In this document: piece after piece, positions 1 to 7,443 of the stretch
Layout of the letters: every line of letters starts with the position of its first letter
How positions within the stretch are numbered: the first letter of the stretch is position 1
Assembly (NCBI GenBank): GCA_024128875.1
Contig: JAMYFF010000009.1
Span: forward strand, 1-64,000
From: Salinilacustrithrix flava
GTDB taxonomy: Bacteria; Actinomycetota; Acidimicrobiia; Acidimicrobiales; Salinilacustritrichaceae
DNA length: 64,000 nt
Reading direction: 5' to 3'
The notes under the pieces: model-generated
Database searches by the model: none
What the model was told of the DNA's origin: nothing
What the model saw: the letters and a program-made list of their open reading frames with translations, nothing else
Translations under genes and position numbers: made by a program

Positions 1-6
1 CAACGC

Positions 7-98
7 GGGCAGAACCCCTGGCCGCCAGTGGGCAGAACTGCTGGCCACCGCCGGGCAGCTACATGGCCGCCACCGGGCACGATCTCATGGCCGCCGAC
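7..98. repeat. Four spaced copies of a ~23-bp repeat, IS-end-like
   Basis: GGGCA begins at 7, 30, 53 and 75, and TGGCC follows each time at 19, 42, 64 and 88, so a GGGCAG(N6-8)TGGCCGCC unit recurs about every 23 bases. Coding genes do not explain it; the nearest gene ends at 185. Spaced short repeats of this kind are known at the ends of IS21-family elements, where the transposase binds. If so, the element lies to the left, outside the window. The assignment to IS21 is inference. Confidence 0.5.
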
Positions 99-184
99 AT
101 CGTCAAAGCCAGGTACCCGCCCGTGGGTGTCGCGGGCCCGCCGCCGGCGACCTCTCAGCCGACGATCGCTCAGCTTCGCGGAAA

Positions 185-1345
185 TCAGCCGAAGGGCACC
201 TCGGACCAGCTCGGGTAGATGTCCAGCGCGGGGTCCGCGGAGATGTTCGACTGGCTGGACCCGTCGGCCGCCATGACGTAGATCTCCGAGTTCCCGTCCC
301 GGTCGGAGGTGAAGGCGATCGCCTCACCGTCGTGTGACCACCGGGCGAAGTCGTCGTCGGTGTCGTTGTCGGTGAGCTGTCGGAGGCCGCTTCCGTCGAC
401 GCCGATCACGAAGATCTCGGTGTCGCCGTCGCCGTCGTCGGCATCGAACACGATGCTGGTTCCGTCCGGCGACCAGTCGGGCCGCGCCTCGTCGATGTCG
501 GTGTCGGTGACCTGGCGGACGTCGGAGCCGTCGGCCGCCATGACGAAGATGTCGGAGGGGCCGTCACGCTCGGTCGCGGCCGTGAAGACGATCTCGCTGC
601 CGTCAGGTGACCAGGCTCCGGCGTTGGCCCCGTCGTCGCTCAACTTCTGGGCGTCCGAACCGTCCCGCTCCATGACCCACACCGCGGTCAGCCCCAGCTG
701 CAACAGACCGGCGTCGTCGAAGCCCTGGCTGTCGTCCCGGGCAGAGGTGAAGAGGATGCGCGTGCCATCCGGAGACAGGCGAGGGCCGGAGTTGAACTCG
801 TTGTCGTCGGTCAGGTCGACGGCGTCACCGGACCCGTCGAGCAACCAGATCCCCCAGGCCGAGTGACCGGACCGAGGTGACCGGCTCTCATCGGGGTAGT
901 CCCGGCCGAGCAGCAGCGCGCCGCCGTCATCGACGACCTGGGGCCACCAGTCGTTCCGCTCGTTGTCGGTGATGCGCACCACGTCCGATCCGTCGGGTCG
1001 CATCTGGTACAGGTCGTCGTGACTGTCGTCGTCGGGATCGTCACGTTCGGAGGAGAAGACGAGGTAGCCGTCCAGGGACGCCAGGAACTCCTCGTCTCGC
1101 TCGACGGTGCGGTCGTCACCCGTATCTCCGGCCCCGACTTCATCGTCCGGCTGCTCGTCGTCCGGCGCCGCGGTCGTCGTGGTCGCGCCCGTCGTCTCGG
1201 ACGACGCCGGCGCGGGATCGTCGTCGCCCCCACAGGCCGCCACCGTCACCACGGTCGCCGCGCACAGCAAGGGTCTGACCAGAGTCCTCAAGCGTCCCAC
1301 CCGCCGAGTGTCGCGAATTATCACAGGCAGCGCGGGAAATCCCAT
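185..1345 (-). CDS. PD40/TolB-like beta-propeller lipoprotein
   Basis: Secreted lipoprotein of about 386 residues. The N-terminus is basic, then hydrophobic, ending in a lipobox V-A-A-C with Cys near residue 38; an acidic Thr/Ser/Asp linker follows. The rest is a series of TolB-type PD40 repeats, each with the signature S-P-D-G-x-x-I-x-F and an I-F/Y-V-M-x-x-D-G-S strand, at least six copies. Such propellers are usually binding platforms at the cell surface; no enzyme motif is visible. ATG at 1345 is preferred over the longer reading because it puts the signal peptide near the N-terminus and has AGGG upstream; GTG at 1300 is an alternative. It lies 65 bases downstream of the VWD lipoprotein on the same strand, perhaps cotranscribed. 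Substrate unknown. Confidence 0.8.
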   Translation of the reverse strand: MGFPALPVIIRDTRRVGRLRTLVRPLLCAATVVTVAACGGDDDPAPASSETTGATTTTAAPDDEQPDDEVGAGDTGDDRTVERDEEFLASLDGYLVFSSERDDPDDDSHDDLYQMRPDGSDVVRITDNERNDWWPQVVDDGGALLLGRDYPDESRSPRSGHSAWGIWLLDGSGDAVDLTDDNEFNSGPRLSPDGTRILFTSARDDSQGFDDAGLLQLGLTAVWVMERDGSDAQKLSDDGANAGAWSPDGSEIVFTAATERDGPSDIFVMAADGSDVRQVTDTDIDEARPDWSPDGTSIVFDADDGDGDTEIFVIGVDGSGLRQLTDNDTDDDFARWSHDGEAIAFTSDRDGNSEIYVMAADGSSQSNISADPALDIYPSWSEVPFG

Positions 1346-1410
1346 TGGAGCCCTGCAAGTAGAAGAGACCGAATGCAACTCGTCGATGGCGGGGTCCGCT
1401 GGGTCGGCCC

Positions 1411-4400
1411 TCACGGTCCGCAGCTGGTCGGGCACACGTCGGGGAACGCGATGTAGATCTCACCGCTTCGGGTCTTGCCCGTGGCGATGACGGTCTGATC
1501 ATCCAGCACCGTGAGCTGCTGGATGGGCCCGTAGTCGCCCGGGGCATCCATCGTCGTCATGCGCTGTCCGTCCGTGTCGATCACCTCGAGCCACGCACCT
1601 CCGAACGGGCTGATCAACACGGCCCGGTCGGCGACGCCGTCGACCAACCCAGCGCTGTTGTCGAACCCGGTTGCTCGATGCGTCCACACCAGTTCTCCGT
1701 CCTCGACAGCATGGGCTGCCAACCCGGAACCGGCCTCGTGAACCGACCATCCCACGAGGACGTCGCCGACGCGCGCAGCCTGCGGCACCACTGGAGGATC
1801 ACCGGCCCCGAAGCTGCGAGCCCAGCGCTGCTCGACCGAATCTCCATTGACCTCCAGCAACGCCAGCATCCCCGTGGTCCGGCCGGCACCGGTCACCACG
1901 GCCAACAGCCCGTCCCCGAGGGACCGCATGCTCTTGGAGACCTGTCCGTCGATCACCGACGATGAGGTGGTCGCTCCGGAATCGAGCGAGAGCGCCTCGT
2001 GGACCACCCCATCGTCACCGGCGTAGGCCACGACTGCCCGGTCGGCGACGACCTGGACACCTGTCGCCGCTCGGCCCGGTAGCTCCACCGTCCAGGTCGG
2101 CGAGATGTCACCGTCGATGCGGAACGCGTGCACGGCCCTTCCCGCTGCGTGGATCACGACCCCCTCGTCGTGGACGAGCGCTCGGTTGCAGGGGGAGAGC
2201 ACCTCGCCGCTCGTCGGCACATATCGCGCCAGCTCCGACCCATCGTCGAGGGAGAGCAGCACCAGCGCTGAGCGGTCATCGTCGAGCGACTCGGAATCGC
2301 GCTGGAGCTGTGCGACGACGCCCTGGCCAGCAACGATCGCCGGACGGCAGTTCGGATCGACGTCCATCGCCGCCCATCGGACTTGCCGGGTCGACGCGTC
2401 CAAGGCATGGAGGACCACCCGTCCCTGCGGATCGCGGATGCGGAGCAATACGAGGCCCGCCCCGCTGGCGAGGTCGCCACCGCGAAGCTCTTCGATCTCC
2501 TTGCCCCGAACCAGCACCTGTTCGGTCGCTCGGGGGCGCATCGACGGAGCGCTCTTCGCCGTCTGCTCCGCCATGGTCACGAAGTGGCGTGCGCTCGCCA
2601 CGTACATCGGGTTGCCGGTGACCGTGAAGTCGAACACGCAGTTCTCGAACGACTCGGGGTCCGAGATGCCAGCCAGCTCACAGATGACCTTGGCCTGCTC
2701 GGTCGTCGCTGGAGGATCGCTGCCGTCCGGCTCGAGGGCTGGCGGATCGATGTACGTCTCGATCGACTCGCCGGCGGCGTACTCCATGAGAGACTCGTCC
2801 TCGTCGATGCGCCAGCTGTCGGCGAAGATCCCGTGGAGGGTGGGGCCGTTGGGGTTGGTGCCCAGCTGCTCACCGTCAGCGGTCCGGAAATCGTCGTCGG
2901 GGTTGCCGTTGGCGTTGCCGAACAAGCCCTCCCAGCTCTGGGCGCCGCTCGGATACACGATCACGTTCAGGGACTTGGGCGCGAGGTGCACGAGGACGAG
3001 GTTGCCCTCGCCGTCCTCGATGTCGACGCCCCTGGGCGTTCGTCGCACCACGAGGTCTCCCGCCTCTGCGACCCTGTCCTCCTCCATGTCGGTGCGCTCA
3101 CCGTCGATCGTCACCGTCGAACCATCGCGGTGACTCACGAACACCTGATGGTCGCCGTCACCGAGACCGAGCGCAGTGGTGGTCGTGGCCGGCCGTGTCG
3201 GGCTCACCTGTTGGTACCGGAGCTGGACCTCGAGATCCGGAGATCGGGCCGCGATGAACTCACCCGGCTCGTGGAAGCCGTATCCGGCGCCGTCGAAGGT
3301 CCTCAGGTGAGGGTGGCCTGCGCTGGAGCCGCCCCTGCCGCCTCCGCCCCCCGAGTCACCGCCCGAATCGCCTCCGGAATCGCCTCCGGAGTCACCGCCC
3401 GAATCGCCTCCGGAGTCACCGCCCGAATCGCCTCCGGAGTCACCGCCCGAATCGCCTCCGGAGTCACCGCCCGAATCGCCTCCGGAGTCGCCGCCCGAAT
3501 CGCCGCCCGAGTCGCCGCCCGAATCGCCGCCCGAGTCGCCGCCCGAATCGCCGCCCGAGTCGCCGCCGGAATCGCCGCCGGAATCGCTGTCGGGCGGGAT
3601 CGGGGGCAGGGTGGGCGGTGGCGCCGTCTGCGGCGGTCCGCCGTCATCTCCTCCGCCTCCCTCGTCGTCATCCTCCCCGTCGATGTCGAGGTCCTCCTCG
3701 ATGTTCTTGAGGCTCTCCTCGGCGCCCTCGAGGATCTTGTCGTGGAGGTCCTTGATGCAGGTGATGGACCGGCACCTGCCGAGAGAATCGCTGACTCCCT
3801 CTCTGATGCCTTCGATGAGCGGTACGGCGTCCTTGGGGATGCCGAGCTCGTCTGCAACCTGCTGTCGGGTCTGGTCGACCAGATGGTCGACGCCGGTGCC
3901 ACCTCCGTTGCTGCCTTCGCCTTCCTGTCGAGCGGCGACGCCGGCCTCGGGCGCGCTGCGGAGGAGGTTCGGCCCGTCCGGCGCCGCACCATCCGACGCC
4001 TCCGCCATACCGATCTCGCCGAGAACCACCTGCGAATCACCACCGGTGTCCCGGAAGAACGCAACGGCTCCGACATCACCGCGGGCGCGAAGCAGCTCGA
4101 GCGGGGCCAAGTCGTCGTCGATACCAGAGGCACCTTCGACGGGGAGGTACTGGGCGTAGAGGTAGTCGGCGACGAGGGGCGTGCCGGTGGTGACCGTCGG
4201 TGTTGCCGGGGCATCGAGGCGCAGCGAGTGGTTCTGACCGATGAGCCACTCGCCGGGCTCTGGCGTCGCCAGCACGGCGACGGCGCGGTTGCCGTCTTCG
4301 TCTTCGATGACGCCGCCGAGTACGTCGACCCCGTCGACCTGATTCCCTTCGACGTCGACGATTCGCGGCTCGAAGCGGGAGGACGGGACGAAGGACGCCG

Positions 4401-4683
4401 TCGAGCTGATCGCTGCAGGTTCCTGCCCGTCCGTCCCCGCGAGGTCGAGCAGCGGCTGTGTGAGGTCGACGATCGTGCCCTCGGCGTCCACGGCACGGAA
4501 CCGGTCGACCACCCAGAGCTCCTGGAGCACACCGTCGACGCGACTCGTGGTCACTTCCGCCGATCCGCTGTCCGGGGGCTCGGCCTCGTCGCCCCCGCTG
4601 CTCAGGGAGCATCCCGCCGACAGGAACAGCCACGCGCACATCGCGCCGACTGCGGCCCGGTGGTTTCGGGATCCGTGACGCAT
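1411..4683 (-). CDS. Giant lipoprotein: (GGDS)n linker, VWD domain, PQQ-like propeller
   Basis: About 1090 residues. From ATG 4683 the N-terminus reads as a lipoprotein signal with lipobox L-S-A-G-C near residue 22. Residues 25-340 form an uncharacterised extracellular region with no motif I recognise. Residues 365-444 are a Gly-Gly-Asp-Ser array. A von Willebrand factor type D-like domain follows, starting at a H-L-R-T-F-D-G motif with Cys in the later part. The last 350 residues look like a PQQ-type propeller (repeated L-x-A-L-D-x-x-T-G/R-x-x-x-W strands). The parts suggest a surface adhesin or matrix protein, Ca2+ binding by the Asp-rich array being possible. The open frame extends to 4989, but that would run into the divergent gene's promoter and hide the signal peptide. 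Function unknown. Confidence 0.75.
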   Translation of the reverse strand: MRHGSRNHRAAVGAMCAWLFLSAGCSLSSGGDEAEPPDSGSAEVTTSRVDGVLQELWVVDRFRAVDAEGTIVDLTQPLLDLAGTDGQEPAAISSTASFVPSSRFEPRIVDVEGNQVDGVDVLGGVIEDEDGNRAVAVLATPEPGEWLIGQNHSLRLDAPATPTVTTGTPLVADYLYAQYLPVEGASGIDDDLAPLELLRARGDVGAVAFFRDTGGDSQVVLGEIGMAEASDGAAPDGPNLLRSAPEAGVAARQEGEGSNGGGTGVDHLVDQTRQQVADELGIPKDAVPLIEGIREGVSDSLGRCRSITCIKDLHDKILEGAEESLKNIEEDLDIDGEDDDEGGGGDDGGPPQTAPPPTLPPIPPDSDSGGDSGGDSGGDSGGDSGGDSGGDSGGDSGGDSGGDSGGDSGGDSGGDSGGDSGGDSGGDSGGDSGGDSGGDSGGDSGGGGGRGGSSAGHPHLRTFDGAGYGFHEPGEFIAARSPDLEVQLRYQQVSPTRPATTTTALGLGDGDHQVFVSHRDGSTVTIDGERTDMEEDRVAEAGDLVVRRTPRGVDIEDGEGNLVLVHLAPKSLNVIVYPSGAQSWEGLFGNANGNPDDDFRTADGEQLGTNPNGPTLHGIFADSWRIDEDESLMEYAAGESIETYIDPPALEPDGSDPPATTEQAKVICELAGISDPESFENCVFDFTVTGNPMYVASARHFVTMAEQTAKSAPSMRPRATEQVLVRGKEIEELRGGDLASGAGLVLLRIRDPQGRVVLHALDASTRQVRWAAMDVDPNCRPAIVAGQGVVAQLQRDSESLDDDRSALVLLSLDDGSELARYVPTSGEVLSPCNRALVHDEGVVIHAAGRAVHAFRIDGDISPTWTVELPGRAATGVQVVADRAVVAYAGDDGVVHEALSLDSGATTSSSVIDGQVSKSMRSLGDGLLAVVTGAGRTTGMLALLEVNGDSVEQRWARSFGAGDPPVVPQAARVGDVLVGWSVHEAGSGLAAHAVEDGELVWTHRATGFDNSAGLVDGVADRAVLISPFGGAWLEVIDTDGQRMTTMDAPGDYGPIQQLTVLDDQTVIATGKTRSGEIYIAFPDVCPTSCGP
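3351..3588 (-). repeat. Tandem array encoding Gly-Gly-Asp-Ser, 12/24-bp units
   Basis: About twenty 12-bp units encode G-G-D-S. They are organised in 24-bp pairs: the part at 3361-3490 alternates GAATCGCCTCCG with GAGTCACCGCCC, while 3490-3575 alternates GAATCGCCGCCC with GAGTCGCCGCCC. The two blocks are internally uniform but differ from each other by fixed third-base changes, as expected from recent block duplication or slippage rather than point drift. Copy number is likely to vary between strains. Confidence 0.95.
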
Positions 4684-4857
4684 CTTCCGCTCACCAGCCC
4701 TCTCGAGGGCCACCGCGGTGCCGGTCCTCCACCATCCCACGGCGCACCCTGTTCGATGTCGCCTGCGAGCAACGGTAGCTGAGCTCCGCGGAGCCGTCAT
4801 CCGCCCCTCGCGCACCCAACGAACAACGATGCGCGAGCAGGCCGCGAAGACGACGTG

Positions 4858-4863
4858 TATGGT
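4858..4863 (+). promoter_or_regulatory. -10 element TATGGT, leaderless start of next gene
   Basis: TATGGT lies 8 bases before ATG 4872, so transcription would begin at or next to the start codon. There is no ribosome binding site. One of the set of TANNNT-N6-8-start sites in this window. Confidence 0.5.
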
Positions 4864-4871
4864 CCCGAGAC

Positions 4872-5477
4872 ATGGTGCGGGGCTTGGCTCTCGTCTTCGT
4901 GTTGGCGTTTGTCGGCGTCGGATGCGGTGACGACGACAGCACCGATGCCTCTGCGGCCACCGACACGTCGGCACCAACCAACGATGCATTGTCGGATGAC
5001 GCCGCTGACCCCGACGAGACGGTTGATGACGACACGGTCGAGTCGACCACGAGCGGAGCTGTTGCCGGAAGCGGCTCGGCGACGGTCACCCACGCAGGCT
5101 CCCAGTACGACTTCCTCGTGATCCAGTGCGTGCGCGATGTGGCTTCGCCCGCCACCAACACCGTCGTGACGCTGCAAGCCGACGGGGTCACCGCGGGCAC
5201 ACCCGACGGCGTGATCACCGAGCTCCTCGGTGTGATCGACGGAAGCACGGATCCGGAGGTAGCGCTCGAAGCCGCACTCGAACACGGCCCGTTGTTGAGC
5301 GTCACCCGGGTCGAGAACGGGGGCGACGTGGTCGCGATCATCACGGGTTCCGAATCCTTCGTCACGGCCGCAGCCCCCAGTGGTCCTGAGCGGTTCCTGG
5401 ACATCGACGGTGGCACCGTGACGGGGACGGGGCCGACTGACGCAGGACCCATGTCCGTCGACCTCACGTGTCCCTGA
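4872..5477 (+). CDS. Small secreted lipoprotein, unknown function
   Basis: 201 residues. Signal peptide M-V-R-G then a hydrophobic stretch and lipobox G-V-G-C (Cys 18), followed by an acidic Asp/Thr/Ser linker to about residue 60. The remaining 140 residues are a compact, unrecognised domain containing one Cys pair (ICQ-C-V and the terminal T-C-P). It is divergent from the VWD lipoprotein (188-base gap) and has no same-strand partner close by. The ATG follows a TATGGT hexamer by 8 bases and lacks a ribosome binding site, suggesting a leaderless mRNA. No family assigned. Confidence 0.75.
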   Translation: MVRGLALVFVLAFVGVGCGDDDSTDASAATDTSAPTNDALSDDAADPDETVDDDTVESTTSGAVAGSGSATVTHAGSQYDFLVIQCVRDVASPATNTVVTLQADGVTAGTPDGVITELLGVIDGSTDPEVALEAALEHGPLLSVTRVENGGDVVAIITGSESFVTAAAPSGPERFLDIDGGTVTGTGPTDAGPMSVDLTCP

Positions 5478-5607
5478 TGCCATGAAGCTCACCGCCGCCC
5501 TGCTCCTGGACACGGTGCCCACATGAACGACTTCGAGCTCACCGAGGAGTCGGTGGCTACCGGCTGCTGAGTCGGCCGATGGACATCGGCACGGGGATGG
5601 TCGCAGC

Positions 5608-6168
5608 ATGATCGACGACAGCGGAGCCACCACCGTCCAGGCTCGGCTGGAAGCTCACCCCGTCGGTCGACTCGTGATCAGCGCGTTCCTGGTGGTGCTG
5701 CTCGCAGCGATGGTGGTCTCGAACCTCCCCCGGTCAGAGCTCAAGCGTCAGACCCTCCCGCTCGTCGAGCCCGTCCTCGACGTGACCGCGTTGACGCAGA
5801 ACTGGAGCCTCTTCGCACCGCAGACGCGCACCACCACCCTCCGCTTGGCCGCTCGGATGACGTATGCGGACGGGAGCACCGACCACTGGTACCAACCTCA
5901 TGGCAATCCGGTCTTCGGCCCCTACCGCGCGTACCGGTGGCGCAAGCTGGCCAACAACGTCTTGACGGACCACAGGCCCGACCTCTGGGCCGACCTGACT
6001 GCGTGGGTGGCTCGGAACCACCGGCGGGAGGGCCAGACGCCGATCGCCGTGACGCTGCTCCGTCAGTACTCCGTGACGCCCACTCCGGGCAGCGGCGAGC
6101 GCGTGCGGCCCGGGTGGCGTCAGGACGAGCTCTACCGCGCCGTCCGGCCGTCGGGAGGAACGTGGTGA
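5608..6168 (+). CDS. DUF5819-like membrane-anchored protein, partner of HTTM protein
   Basis: 186 residues with one N-terminal transmembrane segment (about residues 25-43) and an extracytoplasmic remainder carrying the motif N-W-S-L-F-A-P near residue 70, which is typical of DUF5819-type proteins encoded beside HTTM (vitamin K-dependent gamma-carboxylase-like) proteins. Its stop overlaps the HTTM gene's GTG start by four bases (GTGA), so the two are translationally coupled and probably act together in the membrane. The start codon lacks a strong Shine-Dalgarno. Family recognition is from memory of the motif and the pairing; the biochemical role is not known. Confidence 0.7.
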   Translation: MIDDSGATTVQARLEAHPVGRLVISAFLVVLLAAMVVSNLPRSELKRQTLPLVEPVLDVTALTQNWSLFAPQTRTTTLRLAARMTYADGSTDHWYQPHGNPVFGPYRAYRWRKLANNVLTDHRPDLWADLTAWVARNHRREGQTPIAVTLLRQYSVTPTPGSGERVRPGWRQDELYRAVRPSGGTW

Positions 6169-7100
6169 GATCGTTGGCCAAGAGCTGGAACAACTTCTGG
6201 TTCGACCCTGTCTCGACTTCGACCCTCGGGATGCTTCGGATCGCGTTCGGGTCGATCGTCTTCCTGTGGACCATGTCGATCGTTCCGGATGCACTCGCCT
6301 TCTTCGGCGAGGACGGGGTCATCGCGCCACGCGACCTCGCCGGCCTGCAGCTCGGACTGCTCGACGTCTTTCCGCACGACTGGGCGGTGTTCGTCTGCGT
6401 GGTCGCGCTGCTCGTCGCGTCCGTCGCGACCGCCGCTGGCTACCACACCAGGATGGCATCCGCCGTGGTGTTCATCGTGCTGCTGTCCCTGCGACGCCGG
6501 AACCCGTGGGTGATGAACTCCGGAGACAGCATGCTGCGCTACATGTCGTTCTTCCTCATGCTCGCGCCGGCGGGGGCTGCGCTGTCGCTGGATCGGTGGC
6601 GGTCCGCGTCGGAGACGTTCTGGCACGCACCTCTACACGCGCCTTGGGCGCTCCGACTGATCCAGATCCAAGTCAGCCTGGCGTACCTGTTCGCCGTCTG
6701 GTCGAAAGCCCAAGGCGCTGAGTGGGCGGCGGGCACGGCGGTTGCGAGCTCACTGCGCCTGGGCGATCTGACCCGATTCGAGATACCCCTTTCCTGGAGC
6801 GAGTCGCTGCTCCTCGCGAACGTCTTGACCTATGGCACGATCGCTGTCGAGCTGGCACTGGCCGTCCTCGTCTGGAACCGTCGCGCTCGACCCTGGGTCA
6901 TCGCTGCCGGGGTGGTACTGCACCTCGGGATCGAGGTGGCCTTCGGCCTCGGCTTCTTCAGCGCCATCATGCTGGTGTCGTACATCTCGTTCCTTCCCGA
7001 GGACCGTGCGGACAGGCTCGTCGATCGGGTCTCTCGTCGGCTGCGGGTGACGGTTGCAGCGCCGCGGGGTGGGGTCGGCCGAAGCGAAGCCGAAATCTAA
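6165..7100 (+). CDS. HTTM-domain (gamma-carboxylase-like) integral membrane protein
   Basis: About 311 residues with six to eight hydrophobic segments. The conserved HTTM features are visible: an N-terminal W-F-D-P segment, L-R-x-x-F-G, the N-S-G-D-S-M-L-R-Y loop and an internal W-S-K-A-Q-G-x-x-W. The family contains vitamin K-dependent gamma-glutamyl carboxylase, but bacterial members are mostly uncharacterised, so carboxylation of a substrate is a hypothesis. Start: GTG at 6165 has GGAGG at 6154-6158 at ideal spacing and overlaps the upstream stop; the adjacent GTG at 6162 is the alternative. The frame is open to 5937, but that extension is out of keeping with the family and with the upstream gene. 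Confidence 0.8.
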   Translation: MRSLAKSWNNFWFDPVSTSTLGMLRIAFGSIVFLWTMSIVPDALAFFGEDGVIAPRDLAGLQLGLLDVFPHDWAVFVCVVALLVASVATAAGYHTRMASAVVFIVLLSLRRRNPWVMNSGDSMLRYMSFFLMLAPAGAALSLDRWRSASETFWHAPLHAPWALRLIQIQVSLAYLFAVWSKAQGAEWAAGTAVASSLRLGDLTRFEIPLSWSESLLLANVLTYGTIAVELALAVLVWNRRARPWVIAAGVVLHLGIEVAFGLGFFSAIMLVSYISFLPEDRADRLVDRVSRRLRVTVAAPRGGVGRSEAEI

Positions 7101-7443
7101 GCCTGCGATCTCGACCGCAGGAGTAGCGAGCGAATGGTCCACCACCCGCATGACGCCCCGTAGGTCGTCGGCCGCTGCCTCCCGGTTGGTCACACTCCGC
7201 AGGTCAGAGCCGGTCCGATGGGCCGGCTCTTCTGCTTCCTGGCCGGAGGGCGCCGGGTCGGTCGCGTCGCAGCCCTACGCTTGCCGGCAGCGGGCCAGGT
7301 TCTCGCCGGACCTGCGCTCGCCAGAGGGCCTCGCCTCCCCACAGGGGGCGGGGCCCTCGCCGCGTCCGGCGGAGGTCGTTCCGGCAGGAATCAGGAGGGC
7401 GCGATCGGGGTAGGACCCCCCGGGTCCCGACCGGTCACCCTCC
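7101..7443. other. Intergenic region, 343 bases, two hairpins and no gene
   Basis: No credible coding sequence. It holds a 6-bp stem at 7102-7121 directly after the HTTM stop, the stronger hairpin at 7206-7230 (listed separately), and a G/C-rich stretch up to the MBOAT start with no obvious -10 or Shine-Dalgarno. The MBOAT promoter should lie in 7235-7440, but I could not place it. Confidence 0.6.
7206..7230 (+). terminator. Hairpin terminator after DUF5819/HTTM operon
   Basis: An 8-bp perfect stem (AGAGCCGG with CCGGCTCT) with a 9-base loop that can close further, followed by TTCTGCTTCC. The T tract is weak, as is common in high-GC actinobacteria. It separates the HTTM operon from the MBOAT operon. 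Confidence 0.5.

Noticed and set aside
3351-3588. CRISPR-like periodicity
   Set aside because: No spacers: the repeat is continuous, in frame, and encodes Gly-Gly-Asp-Ser.
4684-4989. N-terminal extension of the VWD lipoprotein
   Set aside because: The frame is open but it would overlap the divergent gene's start and -10, and bury the signal peptide inside the protein.
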